This document shows, in pieces, positions 9,914-18,612 of a DNA stretch of 64,000 nucleotides (position 1 is its first letter; each line of letters starts with the position of its first letter). Both the position numbers and the translations under genes were made by a program. The notes under the pieces were generated by a model. It made no database searches. It worked only from the letters and a program-made list of their open reading frames with translations, and had not been told where the DNA came from. The stretch comes from Stieleria magnilauensis (GTDB lineage: Bacteria; Planctomycetota; Planctomycetia; Pirellulales; Pirellulaceae), in NCBI GenBank assembly GCA_007753675.1, contig CP036432.1:5492394-5556393 (forward strand). The letters are read 5' to 3'.

Positions 9914-10035
9914 CGGAGCTTTGGGAAGCTCTTCCAGACGAACAGAAGAGAAAGGCAGCACGGGCACTCGTGCAAATCGTGGACAACGCGTTAGCGGCTC
10001 TACCGGAAAAGGAGGCCGATCATGAACGCGATTAA
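9790..10035 (+). CDS. Small basic protein encoded in the recombinase element, start uncertain
   Basis: The frame gives an 81-residue Lys/Arg-rich protein whose C-terminal half (LRLTELWEALPDEQ and following) looks helical and protein-like. It ends 14 nt inside the recombinase start, so the two are probably translationally coupled. The only in-frame initiators are TTG codons (9790 or 9904). The best ribosome-binding site (GGAGGA, 5 nt before an ATG at 9839) sits in the neighbouring frame, which reaches a stop at 9913. A -1 shift at the A6G5 run just after that ATG would join it to this frame. Function is unknown; an accessory factor such as a recombination directionality factor is possible but unsupported by any recognised motif. 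Confidence 0.45.
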   Translation: MRHGSKRPFQKNTEERNASKTKKGDSAPTTAARRPQTTLRLTELWEALPDEQKRKAARALVQIVDNALAALPEKEADHERD

Positions 10036-12202
10036 GACCACAGCAATTTGCGATTACAACGATGACAAGCAGAGTGTGTCGCTGCTTGGAAAGTTTTCTT
10101 CAAAGGTGCAAGATCGACATCTCTGCAAACTTGCAGTTGTCTACGTTCGACAGTCCACGCAGCGCCAAGTTGTCGAAAACCGGGAATCGCGTGAGCGTCA
10201 ATACGGCCTAGTTAATCGCGCCGAACAACTCGGGTGGGCTCAAGAGAGAATCCTCGTCATTGACGACGACCAAGGGATCAGTGGCAGCTCGGCGGATAAT
10301 CGACCTGGGTTTCAACGACTGATGACGGAAGTTTCCCTCAAGCATGTTGGAATCGTGTTGGGGCTGGAACTCAGTCGCCTATCGCGGTCTTGTAAAGACT
10401 GGCATCATCTCATCGAAGTCTGCGGGGTGTTTGGTGCGCTGCTTGGAGATGAAGACAGTATTTACGATCCTCTCGATTCAAACGATCGGCTCCTCCTGGG
10501 AATGAAGGGTGCGATGAGCGAGTTCGAATTGGTGACTATCAAGAACCGGCTGACACGTGGTGTGCAGAATAAAGCTGCGCGCGGCGAGCTGATTCTTTCA
10601 GTGCCAATCGGATACGTCAAATTGTCTGGTGGCGAAGTTGTGAAAGACCCTGATGAACAAGCTCGATCGATGGTTGAACTTGTTTTCGAGAAGTTTGAAG
10701 AAACGGGTTCGGCTTACGGCGTATTTCGATATCTTGCCGATAATCAATTAAAAATGGGATTTCGCCTCCACAAGGGGCCCCGTCGAGGCGAACTTGAGTT
10801 TCGTTTGCCAACATCAGCTCGCGTGCTCAACATTTTGAAGCACCCCATCTATGCCGGTGCCTATGGCTACGCAATGCGACGCAATTGCAAGATGCATCGG
10901 AACGTCGACAATCTCAATGAGAAGGGTTGGTTCTTATCGCCGGAAGACATGGGCGTCTGCCTCAGAGACAGAATGCCCGCGTATATCACGTGGGACCAAT
11001 ATCTCGCTAACCAAGCGAAGCTTCAAGAAAATCGTTCGACGCGGAAAAGCAAGGGAATTCCGAGGCGTGGGGACGCGTTGCTTGCTGGGTTGGTGAGATG
11101 CGGACGTTGTCACAGGCAAATGATCACGTCTTATAAGACCGATAAATTGCCGTCGTATTGCTGCGATGAGTTCGTGCGAAACCAGACTCTTGAAGGATAC
11201 TGTGGTCGCCTCGCTGCGAAGTGGATCGACGAGCTTGTTTCATCACAAGTGCTTCGAGCTGTTGCGCCCGCAGCGATCGAACTGAGCGAAGCAGCGACGA
11301 AAGAAATCGAAATCGAGAGACAACATCTACATCGACAGTGGAACTTGAAGATCGAACGCGCTCAGCAAGAATGCGATCGGGCAAGACGTCGATATGAAGC
11401 TGTCGAACCCGAGAATCGACTTGTCGCACGGACTTTGGAGTCAGACTGGGAGGCCCTACTGATCGACCTTCAAAACATTGAGGATGACTACGAGCGGTTC
11501 AAGTCGACTTCTCCAATTCAACTCAGCGATCAAGAGAAACTGCGGATCAAGTCTCTGTCATCATCTGTCCCTGAAGTCTGGAGGGCGGAAAGCACAACGA
11601 ACGAACATCGCAAAATCATCATTCGCTGTCTCGTCGATCAAGTCATCTTGACGATCGAGGATGGCACTGAAAATGTTGATGTAACCATTCTCTGGCAAGG
11701 TGGTTTTCGGAGTCAACATGCGATCTGCAAAGCGGTTGGATCATACTCACAACTAAGTGACTACGAACAGCTCTGCAAACGAATTGAGGAACTTCACCGG
11801 CAAGGGCTTCACCATCGAGAGATTGCAGCTCAACTTAATGAAGAAGGATTTCGCACAGCTCGCAGGCGCGGGAAGTTCACGACGCAAAATGTGGGAGACT
11901 TGATACGGCGTTTGAACCTACGTGGAGAATTGTTTCGCGATGGCATGCTCGGCAAAGATGAATGGTGGATTCCAGATCTGGCTGACAAGCTTGGCGTCAT
12001 TCAGCAGAAGGTCCACTACTGGGCCAGGCAAGGCTGGGTTCACTCGCGGCGGACGCCCACAGGGAAGCACTGGATTGTCTGGGCCGATCGAGAAGAACTG
12101 CGCAGACTTCGGAAACTCAAGAAGCTGCATGGGTCGTACATCGCCAAAAATCATCCAGTCTTGGTCACGCCGAAAGACCGACCGTCCGATCCTGATTCAT
12201 AA
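10022..12202 (+). CDS. Large serine recombinase (site-specific integrase)
   Basis: A 726-residue recombinase. The N-terminal resolvase/invertase catalytic domain starts at about residue 37, with YVRQS (nucleophile Ser45, Arg43), DDDQGISGS and the LELSRLSRS arginine motif. The 'Recombinase' domain follows (about 190-320, including PIYAGAYGYAM), then a zinc ribbon beginning with CGRCHRQM (about 360), and a charged coiled coil (about 420-490). The C-terminus adds two helix-turn-helix-like modules, one around HHREIAAQLNEEGF and a MerR-like one around WWIPDLADKLGV. It catalyses recombination between attP and attB through a 5' phosphoserine intermediate. It is the only sizeable gene in an element that interrupts a histidine kinase gene. 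All key catalytic residues are visible, so it is probably active. Confidence 0.95.
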   Translation: MNAIKTTAICDYNDDKQSVSLLGKFSSKVQDRHLCKLAVVYVRQSTQRQVVENRESRERQYGLVNRAEQLGWAQERILVIDDDQGISGSSADNRPGFQRLMTEVSLKHVGIVLGLELSRLSRSCKDWHHLIEVCGVFGALLGDEDSIYDPLDSNDRLLLGMKGAMSEFELVTIKNRLTRGVQNKAARGELILSVPIGYVKLSGGEVVKDPDEQARSMVELVFEKFEETGSAYGVFRYLADNQLKMGFRLHKGPRRGELEFRLPTSARVLNILKHPIYAGAYGYAMRRNCKMHRNVDNLNEKGWFLSPEDMGVCLRDRMPAYITWDQYLANQAKLQENRSTRKSKGIPRRGDALLAGLVRCGRCHRQMITSYKTDKLPSYCCDEFVRNQTLEGYCGRLAAKWIDELVSSQVLRAVAPAAIELSEAATKEIEIERQHLHRQWNLKIERAQQECDRARRRYEAVEPENRLVARTLESDWEALLIDLQNIEDDYERFKSTSPIQLSDQEKLRIKSLSSSVPEVWRAESTTNEHRKIIIRCLVDQVILTIEDGTENVDVTILWQGGFRSQHAICKAVGSYSQLSDYEQLCKRIEELHRQGLHHREIAAQLNEEGFRTARRRGKFTTQNVGDLIRRLNLRGELFRDGMLGKDEWWIPDLADKLGVIQQKVHYWARQGWVHSRRTPTGKHWIVWADREELRRLRKLKKLHGSYIAKNHPVLVTPKDRPSDPDS

Positions 12203-12243
12203 GCACTTCGAATTCATTCTCGCCAACTTCTTTTATGGAACCA

Positions 12244-12273
12244 AAACAGGGATATCCTGATGTCTGAATCAAA
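12244..12273 (+). other. Right attachment junction (attR) of the recombinase element
   Basis: The inner arm aaacagggatatcctg lies at 12244-12259, followed by 11 nt and the AA of the shared CAA (12270-12272). Kinase coding sequence resumes at 12273. Joined in circular form with the left junction, the two arms are spaced symmetrically (11 nt, AA, 11 nt), so AA is the likely crossover dinucleotide. Confidence 0.7.
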
Positions 12274-13320
12274 ATGCTGGAAAACGATCAGCTGCGACAC
12301 ACCAAAACCATCATTATCTCCTCGGCGACCAGCGAAGACAAACAACGGTGCAGCGACCTAGGCGTGGCCAGTTATGTGACCAAACCCGTCGTGCAATCGG
12401 AGTTTCTCGAGACGATCCTCAACGCCATGGTATCGCCCGATGACATTGTGGACATCGATCCACCCAACGATGTCGAGCAGCCCGATGTGGCGTTGCGTGT
12501 ATTGATGGTCGAAGACGGTTATGTGAACCAGCGTGTGGCCAGCGGGTTGCTGGAACGCATGGGACACCAAGTCCAAGTCGCCGGTGACGGAAAACTCGGC
12601 GTCGAGGCCTGGCGAGACGGCCAGTTTGACGTGATCTTGATGGACTGGCAGATGCCCGTCATGGATGGGCGAGAAGCGACCCAACAAATTCGTCGCGAAG
12701 AAGCGTCCACGGGAAATCACATTCCCATCATCGCGATGACCGCCGCGGCCATGAAAGGGGATCGCGAACGATGCCTGGAAGCCGGCATGGACGATTACAT
12801 CAGCAAACCCATTGACCCCAAGGAATTGGCCATGGTCCTACGGCGACACGCCCCCGACGATTCCCCCGCCGCCACGGAGGCGTCGAAAGAGGCGTCCACG
12901 GATGATGCAACCGTCCAGCCCAACGCGGAGGCAGACGGGGAAGTCACACCCGATCCACAACCCGACTACGAGGTCATCGATATCGAACACGCCCGCAATC
13001 GAATGCGAGGCTGCAACGACGCGTTCTTGACGGAAATCGCGAAAGTCTTACGCGAAGAGGCGGCGCAGCGTGTCAAGGAAATCGAAGACGCGCTGGCGGC
13101 CAGCGACGTCAAAGTCGTCACCCGAGGCGCGCACACGCTCAAAGGCGCCGCGGCAAATTTTGGCGCCAAACCCGTCGTCGAACTCGCCGAGCAAATCGAA
13201 CGACTCGGTAAAGCCGACGACTTGGCTCCCGTCCCCGATCTCCTCGAATCTCTCAAACAGCAAGTCGCCCGGCTCGACGTCGAACTCGAAGCCTTCGTGA
13301 ACCGGCAAATCGATCCGTAG
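12274..13320 (+). CDS. Hybrid histidine kinase, 3' portion: half receiver, receiver and HPt domain
   Basis: This continues the kinase gene that begins at 7559. The first 50 residues are the C-terminal half of REC1 (IIISSATSEDKQRC, then VTKPV, where the conserved Lys-Pro sits). REC2 follows with VLMVEDG, phospho-acceptor Asp in ILMDWQMPVMDG and Lys-Pro in YISKPIDP. An acidic linker leads to an HPt domain with AHTLKGAAANFG (phospho-His in HTLKG). The in-frame ATG at 12274 coincides with a native internal Met codon and has no clear ribosome-binding site, so it may not be translated while the element is present. If expressed, it would be a receiver-HPt relay protein detached from its kinase. Confidence 0.82.
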   Translation: MLENDQLRHTKTIIISSATSEDKQRCSDLGVASYVTKPVVQSEFLETILNAMVSPDDIVDIDPPNDVEQPDVALRVLMVEDGYVNQRVASGLLERMGHQVQVAGDGKLGVEAWRDGQFDVILMDWQMPVMDGREATQQIRREEASTGNHIPIIAMTAAAMKGDRERCLEAGMDDYISKPIDPKELAMVLRRHAPDDSPAATEASKEASTDDATVQPNAEADGEVTPDPQPDYEVIDIEHARNRMRGCNDAFLTEIAKVLREEAAQRVKEIEDALAASDVKVVTRGAHTLKGAAANFGAKPVVELAEQIERLGKADDLAPVPDLLESLKQQVARLDVELEAFVNRQIDP

Positions 13321-13368
13321 CCTTGATGGCGGAATGACAGAATGGCCGCCAAAACCTCTATCCCCCGG

Positions 13369-14700
13369 CTACTTGATTTGAATCGGTGAGGTTGCGGGCG
13401 GATCGTTGCCTTCGATCTTTCGCATCAACGCGTTCAGCTCAGCAACTTTCTCGGGGTGCTCCGCGGCCAGATTCGTTTGCTCGCCCAGATCGGATTTCAG
13501 GTTGTAGAGTTCTTCGACCTTCTTTCGATCGTCTTCGACCGCGTAGCCGTGAAAGAAGGCGTCGGCTTTGAGGTATTTCCAATCGCCCTGACGCACGCCG
13601 GCGTTGTTGTAATAAAAATGCTCGCGTCCGGTTTCGCGGTTTCCCAACAGCAAATCGGTCTGGTCGATACCGTCGATGCGGCGATCGCTGGGAACTTCAA
13701 ATCCGGCCAAGTGTGCGAAGGTCGGCATGAAGTCGATGGTGGCGAAAATGGCGTCGGAAACGCGTCCCGCAGGCACCTTGCCCGGCCAGCGGACGATGCA
13801 GGGCAGTCGATAGCCGCCCTCATAGCACGACCCTTTGCCGTTGCGAAGCGGACCGGATTGGCCCCAGAAAATTGATCCGTCGGGATGGCCCTTTTTCCGG
13901 TCGGTGTACTTCGGTTGGTTCCACGGCCCGTTGTCGCTGGTGTAGATCACCAACGTATCCTGGCGCAACCCCAGGTCATCGATCACATCGAGCAGCCGTC
14001 CCGTTTCGTAATCGAACTCTTCGACGACATCCCCGTACAATCCGCCGGCGGACTTGCCGCGGAAACGATCCGAGGCGTCAATGATGGTGTGCATCATGGT
14101 GTGGGCGAGATACAACACGAACGGCTTGTCCGGGTCGCGTTTGTCTTTCAGATACTCGATCGCCTTGTCGGTGTAGAGTGTGGTCAGGCTGCCCATGTCA
14201 TCGGTCGCGCCGGCCGGTTCATTGTTCTCGTGGAACCGGACGTTGCCGCCGTCGTTGGCCCCCAAGGTTCCGAAGTAATAATCGAACCCTTGTGCATTGG
14301 GCATTCGATCGAGGATGGCTTTCCGGTTTGACACGTCCCACTTGCCGATGCAGGCGGTTTGGTATCCCGACCAGCGAATCAACTCGGCGAACGTGATTTC
14401 CGACGCCGGCATGCCCCAGCCCTTGCTGCGAAGCGGTTGGCGTCCGGTCAACAGCGCCGATCGCGACGGTCCGCAGACCGTCTGAGAGTAAAACGAGGTG
14501 AACCGAGTGCCTTCGGTCGCCAACTGATCCAACCGCGGCGTCTTGTTCGTTTCGTTGCCATAGCATGCCAGGTCGGCGTAGCCCTGATCGTCGGTGAAGA
14601 CGATCAGGATGTTGGGCTGCTCCGCCGCGTTGAGCGCCGAGACCAATAGAAAAAGTAGCAGCGAACCAGTAGAGCAGGCAAATCGAACAGATTGACTCAT
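13369..14700 (-). CDS. Secreted sulfatase (arylsulfatase family)
   Basis: Type I sulfatase predicted to hydrolyse sulfate esters on algal or other polysaccharides in the periplasm or outside the cell. From ATG 14700 there is a signal peptide ending near LNAAEQ. The metal-binding pair appears in FTDDQGYADL. The formylglycine signature is C76-G-P-S-R followed by LLTGR; the Cys is converted by a sulfatase-maturating enzyme not present in this window. TSDNGPW carries further conserved metal-site residues. The length of 443 residues is normal. An upstream in-frame start at 14760 would run through a repeat palindrome and is rejected. The 5' region holds REP-like repeats, and the DUF1552 gene lies upstream on the same strand. 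Confidence 0.94.
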   Translation of the reverse strand: MSQSVRFACSTGSLLLFLLVSALNAAEQPNILIVFTDDQGYADLACYGNETNKTPRLDQLATEGTRFTSFYSQTVCGPSRSALLTGRQPLRSKGWGMPASEITFAELIRWSGYQTACIGKWDVSNRKAILDRMPNAQGFDYYFGTLGANDGGNVRFHENNEPAGATDDMGSLTTLYTDKAIEYLKDKRDPDKPFVLYLAHTMMHTIIDASDRFRGKSAGGLYGDVVEEFDYETGRLLDVIDDLGLRQDTLVIYTSDNGPWNQPKYTDRKKGHPDGSIFWGQSGPLRNGKGSCYEGGYRLPCIVRWPGKVPAGRVSDAIFATIDFMPTFAHLAGFEVPSDRRIDGIDQTDLLLGNRETGREHFYYNNAGVRQGDWKYLKADAFFHGYAVEDDRKKVEELYNLKSDLGEQTNLAAEHPEKVAELNALMRKIEGNDPPATSPIQIK

Positions 14701-14735
14701 GGTGATCTCGCAAAAACGCAGTTTGGTGAGGCGGC

Positions 14736-14844
14736 GTAGGGCATGCTGTGCATGCCACAAGTCTAGTTAGGGCATGCTTGTGCATGCCACAGGTCTAGGT
14801 AGGGCATGCTGTGCATGCCACAAGTCACGCAGCGCGTGACCTAC
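14736..14844. repeat. REP-like palindromic repeat cluster (family 1)
   Basis: Three near-identical units of about 23 bp containing gggcatgctgtgcatgcc (starting at 14736, 14767 and 14799) are followed by a diverged unit with gtcacgcagcgcgtgac. Each unit is a palindrome able to form a hairpin. Related units flank the second sulfatase gene at 29999-30050 and 32057-32133. Confidence 0.8.
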
Positions 14845-14848
14845 AGTT

Positions 14849-16198
14849 CTAGGCCAACAACGGATCGACCGTGCCGGTGCTGTCGGCGAAACGCTTCATG
14901 TCCAGCCCCATCAAGCGGGCCTGGGTCAGCCACAGATTCGCCAGCGGTGTGCCTTCGGGCATGTTGATGTGCTGGCCGGACTGAACGCTTTCACCTCCGC
15001 CGGCGACGATGATCGGCAAATCGTTGTACTGGTGCGTGGAACCGTCGCCCAACCCGGACCCATAGGTGAACAATGTATTGTCCAACAGCGACGTACCATC
15101 GGCCTGTTCCACCCGATCCATTTTGTCGATTAAGTAGGCGTACTGTTCCATGTGAAAACGATCGACCTTCAACAGATCGTCGATCATCTTGGTTTGATTG
15201 TGCGACATCTGGTGATGGCTTCGCGGTTGATCGAACAGACTTTCAAACAAGAAGGGCGTATCCCAACGTTCGGGTCCGACCATAAACGTCGTGACATTGG
15301 TCAGTCCGGTCTGCAATGCAACGACCATCAGGTCGCCCATCAAGCGGATGTATTCACCGCGGGGCAGATAGGCTTCGGGCGGTTCTTCGAAGTCGACTTT
15401 GGCAAGTTCAGCCTTCATGTTTTCCAGCCGATCCATTTGCGTTTCGATCGTGCGAATCGAATCGAAATACTCGTTGAATTTCAACCGGTCGGCGTACCCG
15501 AGGTCGCGTTGCAACGATTTGGCGTCTTCCAAGACGAGATCGGTCACATCACGGTAGCGATCGATTTCCTGGGTCGAAAACAGTCGGTGATACATCTTCC
15601 GCGGGTCTCGGATCGACGGTGCAAGGTGTCCGGTGCCGTACCACGAGATGTTGTCAAAGTAGATCGATTCCTTGTTATCGCGGTGACTGTTGCAACTGAA
15701 TTCGAGCGTCGGAAACGGAGTCGCCTTGCCGACTCGATCGGCGACCAGATGATCCAGCGTTCGATCCAACGGCCATGCGGTGCCTTTGATCGTGTACGGT
15801 TCCGCACTGCTCAAGTAACACGAAGCGCATTGCGCGTGGACATCGGTCCCTTGCTGGAACGTCCGGTCCATGCCGGTGATCAAATTAATTTTGTTCTTGA
15901 AGGGTTCCAGCGGTCGCATCGTGGGCGTCAGCTCGCCCAGCGGTTTGACGCTGAAAAAGGGATCCTGCTTACCCAGCGACGTCATGACATTGCCGAGGTT
16001 CCCTTTGGGGATCACATCGTTGGCCTCGCCGGGAAAGAACCCGCGTCGGACGACACCGATCGGCACGTAGAAATGCGCCATCCGCTTGGGCACGCTGATC
16101 GCCGATCCGGCCGTCGCCAGACTTTCCATCCAAGGCAGCGACAACGCCGCGCCGCCGAGTCCGCGTAGGAAGGTTCGTCGTGAAGTGCGGTGCATCAT
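14849..16198 (-). CDS. DUF1552 domain-containing Tat-exported protein
   Basis: A 449-residue planctomycete-type DUF1552 protein. The N-terminus has a twin-arginine signal (SRRTFLRGLGG). The body contains the usual 'MDR', 'QCASCYLSS' and 'GSGLGDGSTH' segments of this family, and its architecture relates to DUF1501/alkaline-phosphatase-like proteins. Biochemical role is unknown. These proteins regularly pair with DUF1592 proteins, as here: its ATG at 16198 overlaps the TGA of the upstream DUF1592 gene in an ATGA arrangement, implying translational coupling in one operon. Family assignment is firm, function is not. Confidence 0.92.
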   Translation of the reverse strand: MMHRTSRRTFLRGLGGAALSLPWMESLATAGSAISVPKRMAHFYVPIGVVRRGFFPGEANDVIPKGNLGNVMTSLGKQDPFFSVKPLGELTPTMRPLEPFKNKINLITGMDRTFQQGTDVHAQCASCYLSSAEPYTIKGTAWPLDRTLDHLVADRVGKATPFPTLEFSCNSHRDNKESIYFDNISWYGTGHLAPSIRDPRKMYHRLFSTQEIDRYRDVTDLVLEDAKSLQRDLGYADRLKFNEYFDSIRTIETQMDRLENMKAELAKVDFEEPPEAYLPRGEYIRLMGDLMVVALQTGLTNVTTFMVGPERWDTPFLFESLFDQPRSHHQMSHNQTKMIDDLLKVDRFHMEQYAYLIDKMDRVEQADGTSLLDNTLFTYGSGLGDGSTHQYNDLPIIVAGGGESVQSGQHINMPEGTPLANLWLTQARLMGLDMKRFADSTGTVDPLLA

Positions 16199-18276
16199 TC
16201 GGCCTTGGGGTTGGTTTTACTTTGAAAGGGTTCGCTCCGGATCACTTCCTTGATCAGCGTTTGGATCTTGTAACCATCGTCGGCGGTTGCCGCGGCGATT
16301 TGGTCCAGTGCGATCTGATCCGGTGCCGACAATTCACGGGCGAGCCCGAAGGACAGCAGGTGGCCGGCCAACGCGCGGGTGAAACGATCTTTCTCGGCCA
16401 GCACCGCATCCTTGAATTCGACCACATCCTTGAACGCGTGCTTGCGAAACAAGGTGCCCGCGACATCCACCGACCGACCGTTTTCATACTGGCTTCGCCA
16501 CCGGCCGACCGGGTCATAGTTTTCCAACGCGAATCCCAGCGGATCAATTTGCTCGTGGCATCCCTTGCAATCACTTCGTTCACGGTGCAGAGAAAGCCTC
16601 TCGCGCAGCGTCAGATGTTCTTCACCGGCCGGCGGTTTCTCACCCAACGGCGGCACATCGGCCGGCGGCGGGTCGGGCGGATTGTTGAAAATGGCGGTCG
16701 CGATCCAAGCCCCACGCGTGATCGGCTGGGTTCGATCGGGACCAGAGGTCATCGTCATCACGGCCGCGTTGGTGATCACGCCTCCACTGCGCCGATCCGA
16801 TACGGGAACCCGACGAAACTCCAACACCGTCACCCCGCCGCCCCGTTTCTGGATGTCCGAAGATTCGCTACGAAGCTCGCCATAGGCATCTTCCAACAAC
16901 ACCGAGCGGTAGGTGAAATCGGAGTCAATCAACTGTGTGATAGGATGGTTTTCGATCAAGACGGTTTCGAACAACAGCAGCGGTTCGATCATCATGTGCA
17001 TGCTGTCGCGGTACTTCGCGAAGTAAAACTCCGGATACTTCTGCGGATTCGGAACCGACGAAATGATCCGTTCCAACTGCAGCCATTGGGCCGGAAAACT
17101 GTCACAGAACCGTTTCAGTTTTCTGTCCTTGAGCATCCGGGCGACCTGGGCATCCAAGGTGTCGGGCTGTTTCAATTCCCCTGCCACAGCAAGCTCCAGC
17201 AGTTCTGCATCCGGGATGCTGCCCCATAAGAAAAACGACAGCCGTGACGCGAGTTCCAAATCATCGACGGCTTGGGCCGTCGTCGAATCGCTGGATCGAT
17301 CGTACAGATAGAGAAACGCTGGCGATGAAATCGTGGCGGCGGCGATCGATTTCATCGCATCGGTCCATTCGACTCCCGCGGTGAGCTGTCGCAACGTGAA
17401 TCGGACGTATCGATCGAGAACGTCGTCGCCGACCGGGCGTCGAAAGGCGCGGGACAGAAAGGGTTTCAGGCGCTGCCGCAGTTCCGCGTCCAAGTCGGCA
17501 TCGTCTGCCGGCGCGGCAAAAAACGTTTGCCAGATGCCGACGTTGTGGGGAACAAAATCGGGACTTTGCGTGATCGATTGCCCGAGCGCAAGAAACGCTT
17601 CCATCAACAAGGGCGATAACGAGAGGTGGTCGCCGCGGTTGTCGAAACCGTGTTCGGCGCGGAGGTCTTGCGGAAACGCCGCCACACCCGCCAGACGCGG
17701 TTCGATCAGCTGCGACTTGCCCAGCGGACGACTTCCCACCGAAACAACCTCGGCCATCCGGCCGGTTTCCGGTTGAAAGTACCCTTTGTGCTCACGCACC
17801 ATCCGCTCGGGAAGGGTGAAGACGATGCATTTTAGATCGAACAAATCGATCACGGCGTTGTTGTATTGAAAACGATTCATCCGCCGGATCGGAGTGTGCG
17901 CGAAGGCCTTCTTCTCGGCGACGGACGCCTGAAGGATCGCTTTGAGTTCCGAAACCAGTTTGCGACGCAGTTTCGGGTCCAGCGGTGGTTCGTCTTCCGG
18001 CGGCATCTCCTCCAAATCGAGTACATCGATCAAACCGCGGACGAGTTCGGTGTTTTGTGAGAGACCTTCTGCACGTACCGCCAGCAAGTTCACGTCGCCT
18101 TCGATTTCGTCGTTCGCACCATGGCATTTGACACAGTGCTGTTTGAGTGCCGGTGCAAGGATCTCGGCAGAGGCATCGGGGTCGGACGCGGCGGCTGAGC
18201 AGAAAAAACACGCCAACAGCAGAAGCGGGACGATGATCGCCAGGGCCGAGAGTTTCTGGAATGCGTGATTCGGCAT
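16195..18276 (-). CDS. DUF1592/DUF1595/DUF1588/DUF1585 protein with N-terminal c-type cytochrome motif
   Basis: A 693-residue exported protein. ATG 18276 gives a clear signal peptide; an earlier in-frame start at 18408 adds a non-signal extension and is rejected. Near the N-terminus CVKCHG is a heme-c attachment motif typical of 'planctomycete cytochrome C' modules. Further on are DUF1587 (IRRMNRFQYNNAV), DUF1595 (FLSRAFRRPV), DUF1592 (ELASRLSFFLWGSIPD), DUF1588 (VTNAAVMTMTSGPDRTQP) and DUF1585 at the C-terminus. The set is a standard planctomycete architecture of unknown biochemical role, possibly electron transfer linked to extracellular polymer attack. First gene of the operon with the DUF1552 gene. 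Confidence 0.92.
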   Translation of the reverse strand: MPNHAFQKLSALAIIVPLLLLACFFCSAAASDPDASAEILAPALKQHCVKCHGANDEIEGDVNLLAVRAEGLSQNTELVRGLIDVLDLEEMPPEDEPPLDPKLRRKLVSELKAILQASVAEKKAFAHTPIRRMNRFQYNNAVIDLFDLKCIVFTLPERMVREHKGYFQPETGRMAEVVSVGSRPLGKSQLIEPRLAGVAAFPQDLRAEHGFDNRGDHLSLSPLLMEAFLALGQSITQSPDFVPHNVGIWQTFFAAPADDADLDAELRQRLKPFLSRAFRRPVGDDVLDRYVRFTLRQLTAGVEWTDAMKSIAAATISSPAFLYLYDRSSDSTTAQAVDDLELASRLSFFLWGSIPDAELLELAVAGELKQPDTLDAQVARMLKDRKLKRFCDSFPAQWLQLERIISSVPNPQKYPEFYFAKYRDSMHMMIEPLLLFETVLIENHPITQLIDSDFTYRSVLLEDAYGELRSESSDIQKRGGGVTVLEFRRVPVSDRRSGGVITNAAVMTMTSGPDRTQPITRGAWIATAIFNNPPDPPPADVPPLGEKPPAGEEHLTLRERLSLHRERSDCKGCHEQIDPLGFALENYDPVGRWRSQYENGRSVDVAGTLFRKHAFKDVVEFKDAVLAEKDRFTRALAGHLLSFGLARELSAPDQIALDQIAAATADDGYKIQTLIKEVIRSEPFQSKTNPKAE

Positions 18277-18612
18277 CACTGGCAAATTCCGCGAGTGCGT
18301 GGAGGGATGACCAAGAGGGGCGGGTGGGAGGCAGGAGCGGAAATCGCCGGCGGTGGAGTCTTGGCGGATTTCGGCCAACGTCAAGTTTAACCTGTCCGAG
18401 CCCGTCACGCCAACGTTGCCGCAGGCCTGTCGGTTGCGGCCACGTGCGACGCCACCCCGCCACCCCAGCGGGACGCGTTAGCGACCGGCGCGTGATCGAT
18501 CCACGACCCACACGCGCCACTGGCTCACGCCACGTGCTGGTGTGCCGCCAGCGAGACGCCACCCGACCAGAAAGCTCGTTACAATGGCCGATTGGTCAGG
18601 GCAGTCACCCCC

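Larger units (their letters stand above)
9706..12272 (+). mobile_element. Minimal large-serine-recombinase integrative element, about 2567 bp
   Basis: The element splits the hybrid kinase gene. The trinucleotide CAA occurs at both junctions (9703-9705 and 12270-12272). Removing 9706-12272 rejoins codons ACC-AAA-ATG and restores a continuous frame from 7559 to 13320 (1064 residues) with YDVATKMLENDQLRHTK at the join, the normal length for a receiver loop. Cargo is limited to a small ORF and the recombinase. Codon use is visibly more AT-rich than in the flanks. There are no target duplications of transposase type beyond the CAA, which fits serine-integrase site-specific recombination. Exact ends depend on where within CAA the exchange occurs. 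Confidence 0.85.

Noticed and set aside
12274-13320. Independent receiver-HPt gene
   Set aside because: Its N-terminus is half a receiver domain that completes the kinase at 7559, so it is treated as the detached 3' end rather than a separate native gene.
15152-16168. Plus-strand open frame of 338 codons
   Set aside because: Antisense shadow of the DUF1552 gene, caused by high GC; no recognised motifs.
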